Of a DNA stretch of 64,000 nt, positions 16,971-23,669 are shown one piece after another. The stretch is from assembly GCA_963665735.1 (NCBI GenBank), contig OY762444.1, positions 1 through 64,000 on the forward strand, in the 5' to 3' direction. The notes below the pieces were generated by a model that had not been told where the DNA came from, made no database searches, and worked only from the letters and a program-made list of their open reading frames with translations. Both the position numbers and the translations under genes were made by a program. This DNA is from CATOSK01 sp963665735. GTDB lineage: Bacteria; Chloroflexota; Dehalococcoidia; Lucifugimonadales; UBA3495. Numbering within the stretch: the first letter of the stretch is position 1; each line of letters opens with the position of its first letter.

Positions 16971-17013
16971 CCGGGCCGGGTCGGGAAAAGGCGGCAGGCG
17001 AGGAGTTAACGGC

Positions 17014-17451
17014 ATGGAATGGGTAAAGCGTGCCCTGACGGTCTTTCTGGTCGGGTCGGCGATTTTTGCGGCGTTGAACCTGATGCTGACCCCGGCGTGG
17101 CACGACGGTTCGCAAGAGTATCCGATATGGCGGATTTTCAACTGGTTCATGGCGCCCGGGGCAATCATCGCCCTGGTAACGGCCTTCCTGTGGAAACGGC
17201 AGGTGACCAGCCACGCATCGGACTGGCACGGAGCGCTGCGGTACTTGGAGGCCAACGCCGCTTTCTACGGGGCCGTGGCGCTGATGATGCTGTTTTTCTG
17301 GGAGTGGATTTGGACGCTGAACCCGGAAAGCGAAACGGGGCTGGCGGTGACTTCGCACATGGTTTACTTCCCGTTGATGGACACCATCTATACCATCGTT
17401 TGTCTCATCACCGGGCAGCATCTTTGGCGGAGCGCGGGAGGTTCGGACTGA
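17014..17451 (+). CDS. Small membrane protein of unknown function
   Basis: This 145-residue protein has four predicted membrane segments (near residues 6-24, 40-60, 80-100 and 112-135) and several conserved-looking Trp residues. I chose the ATG at 17014, which follows CGAGGAG with an 8-base spacer; the frame stays open upstream but overlaps the previous gene. The spacing of 43 bases from the preceding membrane-protein gene suggests co-transcription. I do not recognise the family. It ends at a palindrome shared with the convergent Amt gene. Confidence 0.7.
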   Translation: MEWVKRALTVFLVGSAIFAALNLMLTPAWHDGSQEYPIWRIFNWFMAPGAIIALVTAFLWKRQVTSHASDWHGALRYLEANAAFYGAVALMMLFFWEWIWTLNPESETGLAVTSHMVYFPLMDTIYTIVCLITGQHLWRSAGGSD

Positions 17452-17490
17452 CATAACCGACCGCCAGCGGCCGACAACCAAAGAAAGGAA

Positions 17491-17521
17491 CGCAGGGGCA
17501 GGTTTCAAACCTGCCCCTGCG
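17491..17521. terminator. Bidirectional terminator-like palindrome between convergent genes
   Basis: CGCAGGGGCAGGTTT and its complement form a stem of about 14 bp with a tight loop, followed by TTTT on the right strand and a T-rich TTCCTTTCTTT on the left strand. It lies exactly between the ends of the membrane-protein gene and amt. Confidence 0.75.
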
Positions 17522-17546
17522 TTTTGGGTTCGAGTCCGGTGGCGGT

Positions 17547-18926
17547 TCAGTCTTCGTCTAACTCTTCGGGCATGACGACAAATTCGGGGTAGGCTTCGAT
17601 GCCGAGTTCCCCGGCGTCCTGACCCAGTTCTTCCACTTCCCGCGACACCCGCAAGCCCAGGGTCTTGTCAATGGCGAACCAGACCAGCCACGAGGCGGAG
17701 AAAGCGAAGGCTCCAATGGCGGCGATTCCGGCCAACTGGATATGGATTTGCCCGCCGGCGGCGATGCAGACCGCCAGGGTTCCCCAGATTCCGGCGAAAA
17801 GGTGGGCGGGAATGGCCCCCACCACGTCGTCCAGCTTGACCATTTCCAGCAGTTTGAGTCCCCCGGTGCAAATCAATCCGCCGATGGCGCCGATGATTAC
17901 CGCCCAGTAGTGGTCAATGATGTCCGGCCCGGCAGTGATGGATACCAGCCCGGCGATGGCCCCGTTCAGCCCGGCGAACAGGTCAATGCGCCCCAAGAGG
18001 GGGCGGGAAACGGCTATGGCGGCCATGACGCCGGCCGCCGCCGCCAGGTTGGTGTTGACCAGGACGTGGCTCATGGCAACGGCGTCCAGGGCGCTGCCCA
18101 AGGCCAGTTGGGACCCGCCGTTGAACCCGAACCAACCCAGCCAGAGGATAAAGACGCCCAGCGTCACCACCAGCACGTTGGAAGGGGGCGTCGGTCGGGC
18201 GGTGCCGTCGCGGCGGTACTTGCCCAGCCGCGGCCCGACGACCAGCACCCCGGCCAAAGCCGCCCAGCCGCCGGTGCTGTGTACGATGGTGGAACCGGCG
18301 AAGTCCTGGAACCCCAGTTCGGCCAGCCAGCCGCCGCCCCAGGTCCACGCGCCGATGATGGGGTAAATCAGCGTGGTCAAGACCAGGGTAAAGAGGAAGA
18401 ATAGCCACAGCTTTATCCGCTCGGCGATGGCCCCGGAGACGATGGAGGCGGTGGTGGCTACGAAAACCATCTGGAAAAACCAGTCGGACATGGTGGAGTA
18501 GCCCAGCGCGACCACTTCGCCCACCGCGTCAGCCTGCCCGCCTACCAGGGCGGTTTCGGCGGCGGACGGCCCGTACATGAAGTTGAAAGAGCCGATGAGG
18601 CCCCAAAAACGGTCAACGTCCACGTACATCAGGTTGTAGCCGATGAAGAAAAAGGCCAGCCCGGCGATGGAGTAAAGCCCGATGTTTTTCAGGCAAATCA
18701 TGGAGGCGTTCTTGGTGCGAACCGCGCCGGATTCCAGCATGGTGAATCCGGCGCACATCCACATGACCAACACGCCCCATAACAGGAATGCGAAGGTGTT
18801 GAAAACGAACTGGGTCTCACCGTCAACCCCGGCGGCCATAGCCACGGCCGGCCGGGCCAGGAAAACCGCCAGGGTCAACATTCCCATTGCCCCGAATATG
18901 AGCAGGCGTCTGCGATGTGCCAGCAT
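17547..18926 (-). CDS. amt: Ammonium transporter (Amt/Mep/Rh family)
   Basis: The 459-residue protein starts with a cleavable-looking signal (RRRLLIFGAMGMLTLAVFLARPAVAMA). It then shows the Amt core: MWMCAGFTMLESGAVRTKNA, the conserved D of FQDFAGSTIVHSTGGWAAL with its pore His, and the late HLFAGIWGTLAV block with the second pore His. About 11 membrane helices are expected, making a trimeric inner-membrane ammonia channel. The ATG at 18926 is used because GAGG lies nine bases ahead and the signal peptide begins there; the frame continues upstream without a signal. No glnB/glnK gene is adjacent. It has its own promoter. Confidence 0.94.
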   Translation of the reverse strand: MLAHRRRLLIFGAMGMLTLAVFLARPAVAMAAGVDGETQFVFNTFAFLLWGVLVMWMCAGFTMLESGAVRTKNASMICLKNIGLYSIAGLAFFFIGYNLMYVDVDRFWGLIGSFNFMYGPSAAETALVGGQADAVGEVVALGYSTMSDWFFQMVFVATTASIVSGAIAERIKLWLFFLFTLVLTTLIYPIIGAWTWGGGWLAELGFQDFAGSTIVHSTGGWAALAGVLVVGPRLGKYRRDGTARPTPPSNVLVVTLGVFILWLGWFGFNGGSQLALGSALDAVAMSHVLVNTNLAAAAGVMAAIAVSRPLLGRIDLFAGLNGAIAGLVSITAGPDIIDHYWAVIIGAIGGLICTGGLKLLEMVKLDDVVGAIPAHLFAGIWGTLAVCIAAGGQIHIQLAGIAAIGAFAFSASWLVWFAIDKTLGLRVSREVEELGQDAGELGIEAYPEFVVMPEELDED

Positions 18927-18980
18927 ACTTGTCAGCCTCGGAAAAATTTTGCGCCCCGCCGGGCATCCCGGCTTTTTTTG

Positions 18981-19010
18981 ATTATACGATAACCGGGGCG
19001 GTTTTCGTAA
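18981..19010 (-). promoter_or_regulatory. Promoter of amt
   Basis: On the leftward strand TTACGA (19005-19010) and a perfect TATAAT (18981-18986) are 18 bases apart. The start of transcription would be near 18974, with a GCCGGGATGCCCGGC hairpin early in the leader. Confidence 0.6.
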
Positions 19011-19132
19011 AACGGGTTGGGTTGCAACCGAGGAAAGGGGGTTTGGTATCCGGTTGACTGAAGGTTTGGAATCCGGGGATACCAAGAATGATTATTCACA
19101 CAGGGGCCATTGGAACTCAGCCCGATTGCAAA

Positions 19133-19160
19133 GTAGGGGCGCACGGCCGTGCGCCCCTAC
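19133..19160. repeat. Perfect 28-bp palindrome GTAGGGGCGCAC...
   Basis: GTAGGGGCGCACGG is followed directly by its reverse complement. An identical copy lies at 61399-61426. The surrounding gap (18927-19278) otherwise holds only the amt promoter and unremarkable sequence. Confidence 0.8.
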
Positions 19161-19278
19161 CCGGCGTGTGAAACAAGACGTTAACCTTGGCGATAGGCAA
19201 CTGCGCGCCGGTTTTCGCAATCGGCTGCATGGGCTAGAATGCCGTTGATGCGGCGGGAAACCCCGGTATGACCCGGGC

Positions 19279-20049
19279 ATGGGAGGTTTTTTGAGAAAAC
19301 GGCGCGTCGGGAATCAGGTTAGAGCCGGCCAAGACCGGGTTGCTCTCGGCGATACGGTTATTGAGTTCGCGGTGCGCCGGAGCCGGCGTCGCAAAAAGAC
19401 GGTGCAGATTACGGTTGACGGCGAGGGAGTCCGGGTTGCCGCTCCGTGGGCAACGCCGGACAGGGAAATCCGGGCTTTCGTAGAGAAACGGGCGGACTGG
19501 ATTGTGCGCCAGTTGGCGGAGGCGGAACGCCGGCCCCGTCCGCCGCTTTTCGTTACCGGGGATACGCTGCCTTACCTGGGCCGGCCAACGGAGTTGACGG
19601 TGGAGCCGGGGGATGTGGCGCATCCCCAGGTCAGCTTTGACGACGGGCGGTTGATTATCGCCGCGCCCCGCCAAACAACAGGCGATGGATTGTCCCAACT
19701 TCTCCGCCGGGCCGTGGTGGAATGGTATGGGGAGCGGGCGGCGGAACTGCTGCCGGCCTGCGTTGATGAGTGGCTGCCCCGGCTGGCCGATGGGGAACGC
19801 CCGCGTATTCTGATTCGGGACCAGCGCAAGCGGTGGGGCAGCTGCGCCGCCGACGGCACCCTTCGTTTCAACTGGCGGCTGGTGATGCTGGAACCGGCGT
19901 TGATTGAGTATGTCGTGGTGCATGAGTTGGCCCACCTGACGGTCAAGAACCACTCGGCGGACTTCTGGAAGGTGGTGGCCGGGGTCTTGCCGGACGTTAA
20001 GGAACGCCGGCAACGGCTGAGGGAGGCGGAAAAGACGCTGCCGATGTGA
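19279..20049 (+). CDS. YgjP-like (DUF45, M48-type) zinc metallopeptidase
   Basis: The protein carries HELAHL with His215, Glu216 and His219, followed by NHSADFW, the third-ligand region of the YgjP/DUF45 family. Ahead of it are RDQRKRWGSCAADGTLRFNWRLVM, the family's most conserved block, and an N-terminal VRRSRRRKKTVQITV strand. No signal peptide is present, so it is probably cytosolic. At 256 residues it has the usual length. ATG 19279 has no ribosome binding site of its own, while GGGAGG overlaps it and precedes an in-frame TTG at 19291, which may be the true start. Substrate unknown. Confidence 0.87.
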   Translation: MGGFLRKRRVGNQVRAGQDRVALGDTVIEFAVRRSRRRKKTVQITVDGEGVRVAAPWATPDREIRAFVEKRADWIVRQLAEAERRPRPPLFVTGDTLPYLGRPTELTVEPGDVAHPQVSFDDGRLIIAAPRQTTGDGLSQLLRRAVVEWYGERAAELLPACVDEWLPRLADGERPRILIRDQRKRWGSCAADGTLRFNWRLVMLEPALIEYVVVHELAHLTVKNHSADFWKVVAGVLPDVKERRQRLREAEKTLPM

Positions 20050-20132
20050 TTCCGGGGCCGGCCGGTGCAACCCGGCGCGCCGTTCCGGTTTCCGGCGGTA
20101 TTGAACTCCCGTTGTTGGCGGCGGAAGTGCGC

Positions 20133-20161
20133 TTGACCTAAATAGTTGCGGATGCTAGTCT
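20133..20161 (+). promoter_or_regulatory. Promoter of the partner-switching module
   Basis: TTGACC (20133-20138) and TAGTCT (20156-20161) are 17 bases apart, about 70 bases before the STAS gene start. Confidence 0.55.
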
Positions 20162-20236
20162 TAACCGTCTAATCTCATCCGTCCGTTACGCCCGACGCAG
20201 CCCCGGAATTTGGCGCTTGGCGGAGAGGAATCCAAC

Positions 20237-20620
20237 ATGGAAGCCAAGGAAATGGATGGCACCGTCATTGATACCCAGCACGCCACCTTCCGGAGCGAGC
20301 AAATAGATGGGGTGCTGGTGGTGAATGCTTCCGGGCGCATTGACGGGAACAACGCCGGAGAATTTCGGGCAGCCCTGGACACTTTCCTGGGCGAAGAAAC
20401 TTCCGGTCTGGTTCTGAACCTGGGGGAACTTTCCTACATCAGCAGCGCCGGTATGTGGGTAATCCTGCTGACCTCCCGGAAATTGCGAAACCGCAATGGA
20501 CTGCTGAGCGTTTGCTCGCTCTCGAAATCCGTTGGGGAGGTATTTTCCGTAAGCGGTTTCGACAAAATCATTCCCACTCACTCGGGGCCGGCTGACGCGC
20601 TGGCCGCGGTCAAAGGGTAA
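20237..20620 (+). CDS. STAS-domain anti-sigma factor antagonist (SpoIIAA/RsbV type)
   Basis: This 127-residue protein is a single STAS domain: DGVLVVNASGRIDGNNAGEF near residues 24-43, then LNLGELSYISSAGMWVILL. The Ser-Ser-Ala-Gly there aligns with the phosphorylated serine of SpoIIAA/RsbV (normally D-S-S-G). Unphosphorylated antagonists bind the anti-sigma kinase and release a sigma factor or another effector. The ATG at 20237 follows GGAGAGGAATCCAAC; an ATG nine codons earlier lacks a site. The next genes encode the matching phosphatase and kinase, so this looks like a complete partner-switching module. Confidence 0.9.
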   Translation: MEAKEMDGTVIDTQHATFRSEQIDGVLVVNASGRIDGNNAGEFRAALDTFLGEETSGLVLNLGELSYISSAGMWVILLTSRKLRNRNGLLSVCSLSKSVGEVFSVSGFDKIIPTHSGPADALAAVKG

Positions 20621-20754
20621 CGACAAACCGCGCCAAGGGAGAGCGTTCCAGGGTGACGGTCCGGTTGGAAAGCCGATGGGGTTGACCGCCATCAATCTGA
20701 ACGGAAACCAAACAACACCGGCGGGGATTTGTTCTCCGTCAAGGTCACGAGGGC

Positions 20755-21921
20755 ATGGAGGCAAAACGAGGCTATAAAATTCTAGTGGTTGACGATGAGC
20801 CGGACCTGGAGCCGCTGGTGCGTCAACGGATGCGTCGCCACATTCGGGCCGGCAAGTACAGTTTCGTATTCGCCCAGAACGGTCTGGAGGCGTTGGATCG
20901 GCTGCACGAAGACTCGGAAATAGACATGGTGCTGTCGGACATCAATATGCCCCAGATGGACGGGCTTACCCTGCTCCAGCAGATACCCAACGTGGACCCG
21001 GAACTGCGGGCGGTGATTATTTCCGCCTACGGGGACATGAAAAACATCCGCACCGCCATGAACCGGGGCGCTTTCGATTTCGTCACCAAGCCCATTGACT
21101 TTGAGGACTTGGAAGTCACCATCGAGCGCACCCTGGTCAACATAACGGAATGGCGGGACGCTCTTTCCTCCCGGGACAAGCTGGTGGCGATTCAGAACGA
21201 ACTGGACGTAGCCAGCAACATCCAGCAGTCCATTCTGCCGACGGTGTATCCCAGCGGGGCCGATTACGAAGTCTATGGCAGTATGGAACCGGCCCGCAGC
21301 GTGGGGGGCGATTTCTTCGATGTTATCCGGCTGGAGAACGGTCGTATCGGCTTGGCTATTGCCGACGTATCGGACAAGGGAGTGCCGGCGGCCCTGTTCA
21401 TGATGTCCACCCGGACCACCCTGAAGGGGGCGGCCATCGGCACCGACAGCCCCGGCGAAGTGCTGCGGGTGACCAACGACCAGCTGAATGAAAACAATGA
21501 AACGGCCATGTTCGTCACCGTCCTTTATGGCGTATATGACCCGGCCACCGGGGAGTTCACCTACGCCAATGGGGGCCACAATCCGCCGATGGTAGTTCAT
21601 GCTGACGGCAAGTCCGACCTGCTGCCCATGACCGGCGGGGTTGCCCTGGGCCTGGTGCCGGGCCTGGAGTACGAAGTGGATAGCTACACCCTGGCCCCCG
21701 GCGATACGGTCATACTGTACACCGACGGGGTTACCGAGGCGATGAACGAGGATAAGGAAGAGTTCGGGACGGAGCGGCTGCTGGATATTTTCGCCGCCGG
21801 CCCCCCGGCGAACTCCAGGGAAGCCAACGAAGCGATGTTCCAGGCCGTGGCCGATTTCGCCGGGGACGCTCCCCAGTCGGACGACACCACTTGCCTGACC
21901 ATCTGCCGCAGCGAGTCTTAA
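20755..21921 (+). CDS. Response regulator with PP2C/SpoIIE phosphatase output (RsbU/RsbP-like)
   Basis: Residues 1-125 are a receiver domain with the acidic pair DDE at 13-15, phosphoacceptor Asp62 (VLSDINMPQMDG) and the Lys of VTKPID. A linker helix (about 130-165) leads to a PP2C phosphatase domain with GGDFFDV, ADVSDKGVPAALFM, YANGGHNPP, YTDGVTEAMN and a final SDDTTCL. These are the metal-binding acids of SpoIIE/RsbU enzymes. It should dephosphorylate the upstream STAS protein when its receiver is phosphorylated. The histidine kinase is not in this window. The ATG follows a GGTCACGAGGGC leader. It sits between the STAS and kinase genes. Confidence 0.92.
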   Translation: MEAKRGYKILVVDDEPDLEPLVRQRMRRHIRAGKYSFVFAQNGLEALDRLHEDSEIDMVLSDINMPQMDGLTLLQQIPNVDPELRAVIISAYGDMKNIRTAMNRGAFDFVTKPIDFEDLEVTIERTLVNITEWRDALSSRDKLVAIQNELDVASNIQQSILPTVYPSGADYEVYGSMEPARSVGGDFFDVIRLENGRIGLAIADVSDKGVPAALFMMSTRTTLKGAAIGTDSPGEVLRVTNDQLNENNETAMFVTVLYGVYDPATGEFTYANGGHNPPMVVHADGKSDLLPMTGGVALGLVPGLEYEVDSYTLAPGDTVILYTDGVTEAMNEDKEEFGTERLLDIFAAGPPANSREANEAMFQAVADFAGDAPQSDDTTCLTICRSES

Positions 21922-21923
21922 CC

Positions 21924-22337
21924 TTGAGCGCGAAACTTAACCTGAAGATAGAAAACCGGCACGAAGAACTGGACCGGATAGTTGCCGCCCTGGAAGAGAT
22001 GGGGGAGCAGGAGGACTGGTCGCCGGAGTTGATGTTCCGGGTTCACTTGGTAGTGGAAGAGCTGGTTCTGAACGTCATGGATTACGGGTTTGATGAAGGA
22101 CTCCATGAATTTTATCTGAACCTTAACTCGGAACCGGAATCCCTGACGATTGAAATAGTGGACGACGGCAAGCCTTTCGACCCGTTGCACGACGCGCCCA
22201 TACCCGACGTTAACGCTCCGATGGAAGAACGTCGCATTGGCGGCCTGGGCATTCACTTGGTGCGCACCATGATGGACGAAACGACGTACTGCCGGGAAAA
22301 CGACTTGAACCGCTTGACCCTGGTGGCCAAGCGGTAA
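21924..22337 (+). CDS. Anti-sigma-type serine kinase (RsbW/SpoIIAB HATPase family)
   Basis: The 137-residue product is a single HATPase_c domain: N box VVEELVLNVMDYG near residues 42-54, G1 box EIVDDGKPFDP and G2 GGLGIHLVRTMMD. Such kinases phosphorylate the STAS antagonist and sequester a sigma factor or other partner. I take the TTG at 21924, two bases after the previous stop, because it starts the domain neatly; an ATG at 21891 would overlap the phosphatase gene by 31 bases and add 11 residues without a better ribosome binding site. No sigma factor gene is adjacent, so the controlled target is unknown. Confidence 0.85.
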   Translation: MSAKLNLKIENRHEELDRIVAALEEMGEQEDWSPELMFRVHLVVEELVLNVMDYGFDEGLHEFYLNLNSEPESLTIEIVDDGKPFDPLHDAPIPDVNAPMEERRIGGLGIHLVRTMMDETTYCRENDLNRLTLVAKR

Positions 22338-22402
22338 CATTAAACCGCCGAGCCGGCCGGGTCTTTTGACGCCCGGTTATTCGGATAGTCCCTTAGCAGC
22401 AG

Positions 22403-22423
22403 GGGCGGGTTTCATACCCGCCC
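22403..22423. terminator. Terminator-like palindrome between convergent genes
   Basis: GGGCGGGT..ACCCGCCC with a 5-base loop, followed by ATTTGATTTG. It separates the rightward kinase gene from the leftward MpaB-like gene and is the same family as 1556-1582 and 31606-31634. Confidence 0.6.
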
Positions 22424-22451
22424 ATTTGATTTGTGTCCCGTCAGGCCCGGT

Positions 22452-23654
22452 TCACCACTTGCCGGATTCCTCGGCGTGAACATTGTCAGGCAGGCGGTAA
22501 CTCAACCCGGCGTCGTCGTAGGCGGAAGTGACCACGAGGGCGGAAAAATTCTCGGCCCTCCGTTTCAGCACCCGCGCCTTCATGTGCTGGATTTGCTGGT
22601 CCACCCGGTACAGGAAAATGGGACAGGGGGTTCTTACCTTGGGAAACTGCAATATGTCGGCCAGGTGGTTCCCGATGAGGCCGCGGGAAACCGGGTAGAT
22701 GATTTTGTTGACCAACTTGGCCCGGTGTTTCGGGTCGTCAATGCCGGCTACCAGGGGAGCGGAGTTAATCAAGGCGTTGCTCATAACTATCGCATCAACG
22801 TCGGGGGGAGGTTCGCACATTGCGCCGATGCGAAACATTTCCGAGGCGCCATCCTCGTCGGCAAACAGGATTTCTTCCGGCACTCCCATGAGGTATCCGG
22901 CGTAGCGCCAGACCTGCATGAAACTGGCCCGTTCTTCGGGGGTGTAGCGGGCGCCCAGTTTCTCGGAATAGAGGAGGGTTCGGGAGGCGAAACAGGCCAC
23001 GGCAAACGCTACGTGGGCGGCGCTGATGGGCGTTCCCCAGGCTTCGCGTTCCCATTCTTCGCTGTTGGCCAGCAGCCACCGCACCTGGGCATGAATGAAC
23101 CGGATGCGGACGGACAGTTTCCAACCATCGCCCTGCCGTTCCAGCCCGCCGGGGAAGAATATCTCCGTCTGGTGGCGGTTGTTTTGCTTCAATCGCCAGA
23201 CGCCGTTGTCAAATATGCGCCCGGTTCGGGTGAAGGACTTGCTAATCAGGGTGGCAAAGCCGTCTATCAACGTGCCGGTGACGAAAGCGGTAAGAATCTC
23301 GACAGCGTTTCTCTGGAAGGCCCGCGCCCCGGCGTGGAAAGCATTGAAGTCCAGCCATTCCGGTTCGGGTTGCGGCGCGTCAACGAAGAACCGCCTCAGA
23401 GCTTCGGGCCCCTGCCGCAGTTCCTCAAAGTCCTCCTGCATCCCGGCGTTGATGAAGTGGTGCACCCGCTCCTGGGGCAGCGGAGACATTTCCTCGATGA
23501 TGGCATCCATTACCGGGTCGCCGATGATGGTGTGGGCGACATATTTATCGGCCAACGCCGGGTTGACCAGCCGCGCCTTTTCGTAACCTTCCAAGTATTC
23601 GGCAGGTATGTTGGCTGGCGCTCCGGCCCGGGTTTCCGGCTTAAGTTCGGCCAT
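22452..23654 (-). CDS. MpaB/rubber-oxygenase-like heme protein (DUF2236)
   Basis: The 400-residue protein has the DUF2236 layout: RTGRIFDNGVWRLKQ in the middle, then VRIRFIHAQVRWLL, WGTPISAAHVAFAVACFA and FMQVWRYAGYLMGVPEEIL. These histidine- and arginine-rich helices bind heme in latex-clearing protein and are shared by the mycophenolate oxygenase MpaB. The likely activity is oxidative cleavage of an unsaturated hydrophobic substrate (inference). It lies 15 bases after an MMPL transporter gene in the same direction, so the two are probably co-transcribed. No export signal is seen. Confidence 0.82.
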   Translation of the reverse strand: MAELKPETRAGAPANIPAEYLEGYEKARLVNPALADKYVAHTIIGDPVMDAIIEEMSPLPQERVHHFINAGMQEDFEELRQGPEALRRFFVDAPQPEPEWLDFNAFHAGARAFQRNAVEILTAFVTGTLIDGFATLISKSFTRTGRIFDNGVWRLKQNNRHQTEIFFPGGLERQGDGWKLSVRIRFIHAQVRWLLANSEEWEREAWGTPISAAHVAFAVACFASRTLLYSEKLGARYTPEERASFMQVWRYAGYLMGVPEEILFADEDGASEMFRIGAMCEPPPDVDAIVMSNALINSAPLVAGIDDPKHRAKLVNKIIYPVSRGLIGNHLADILQFPKVRTPCPIFLYRVDQQIQHMKARVLKRRAENFSALVVTSAYDDAGLSYRLPDNVHAEESGKW

Positions 23655-23669
23655 GAGGGTTTTTCAACC

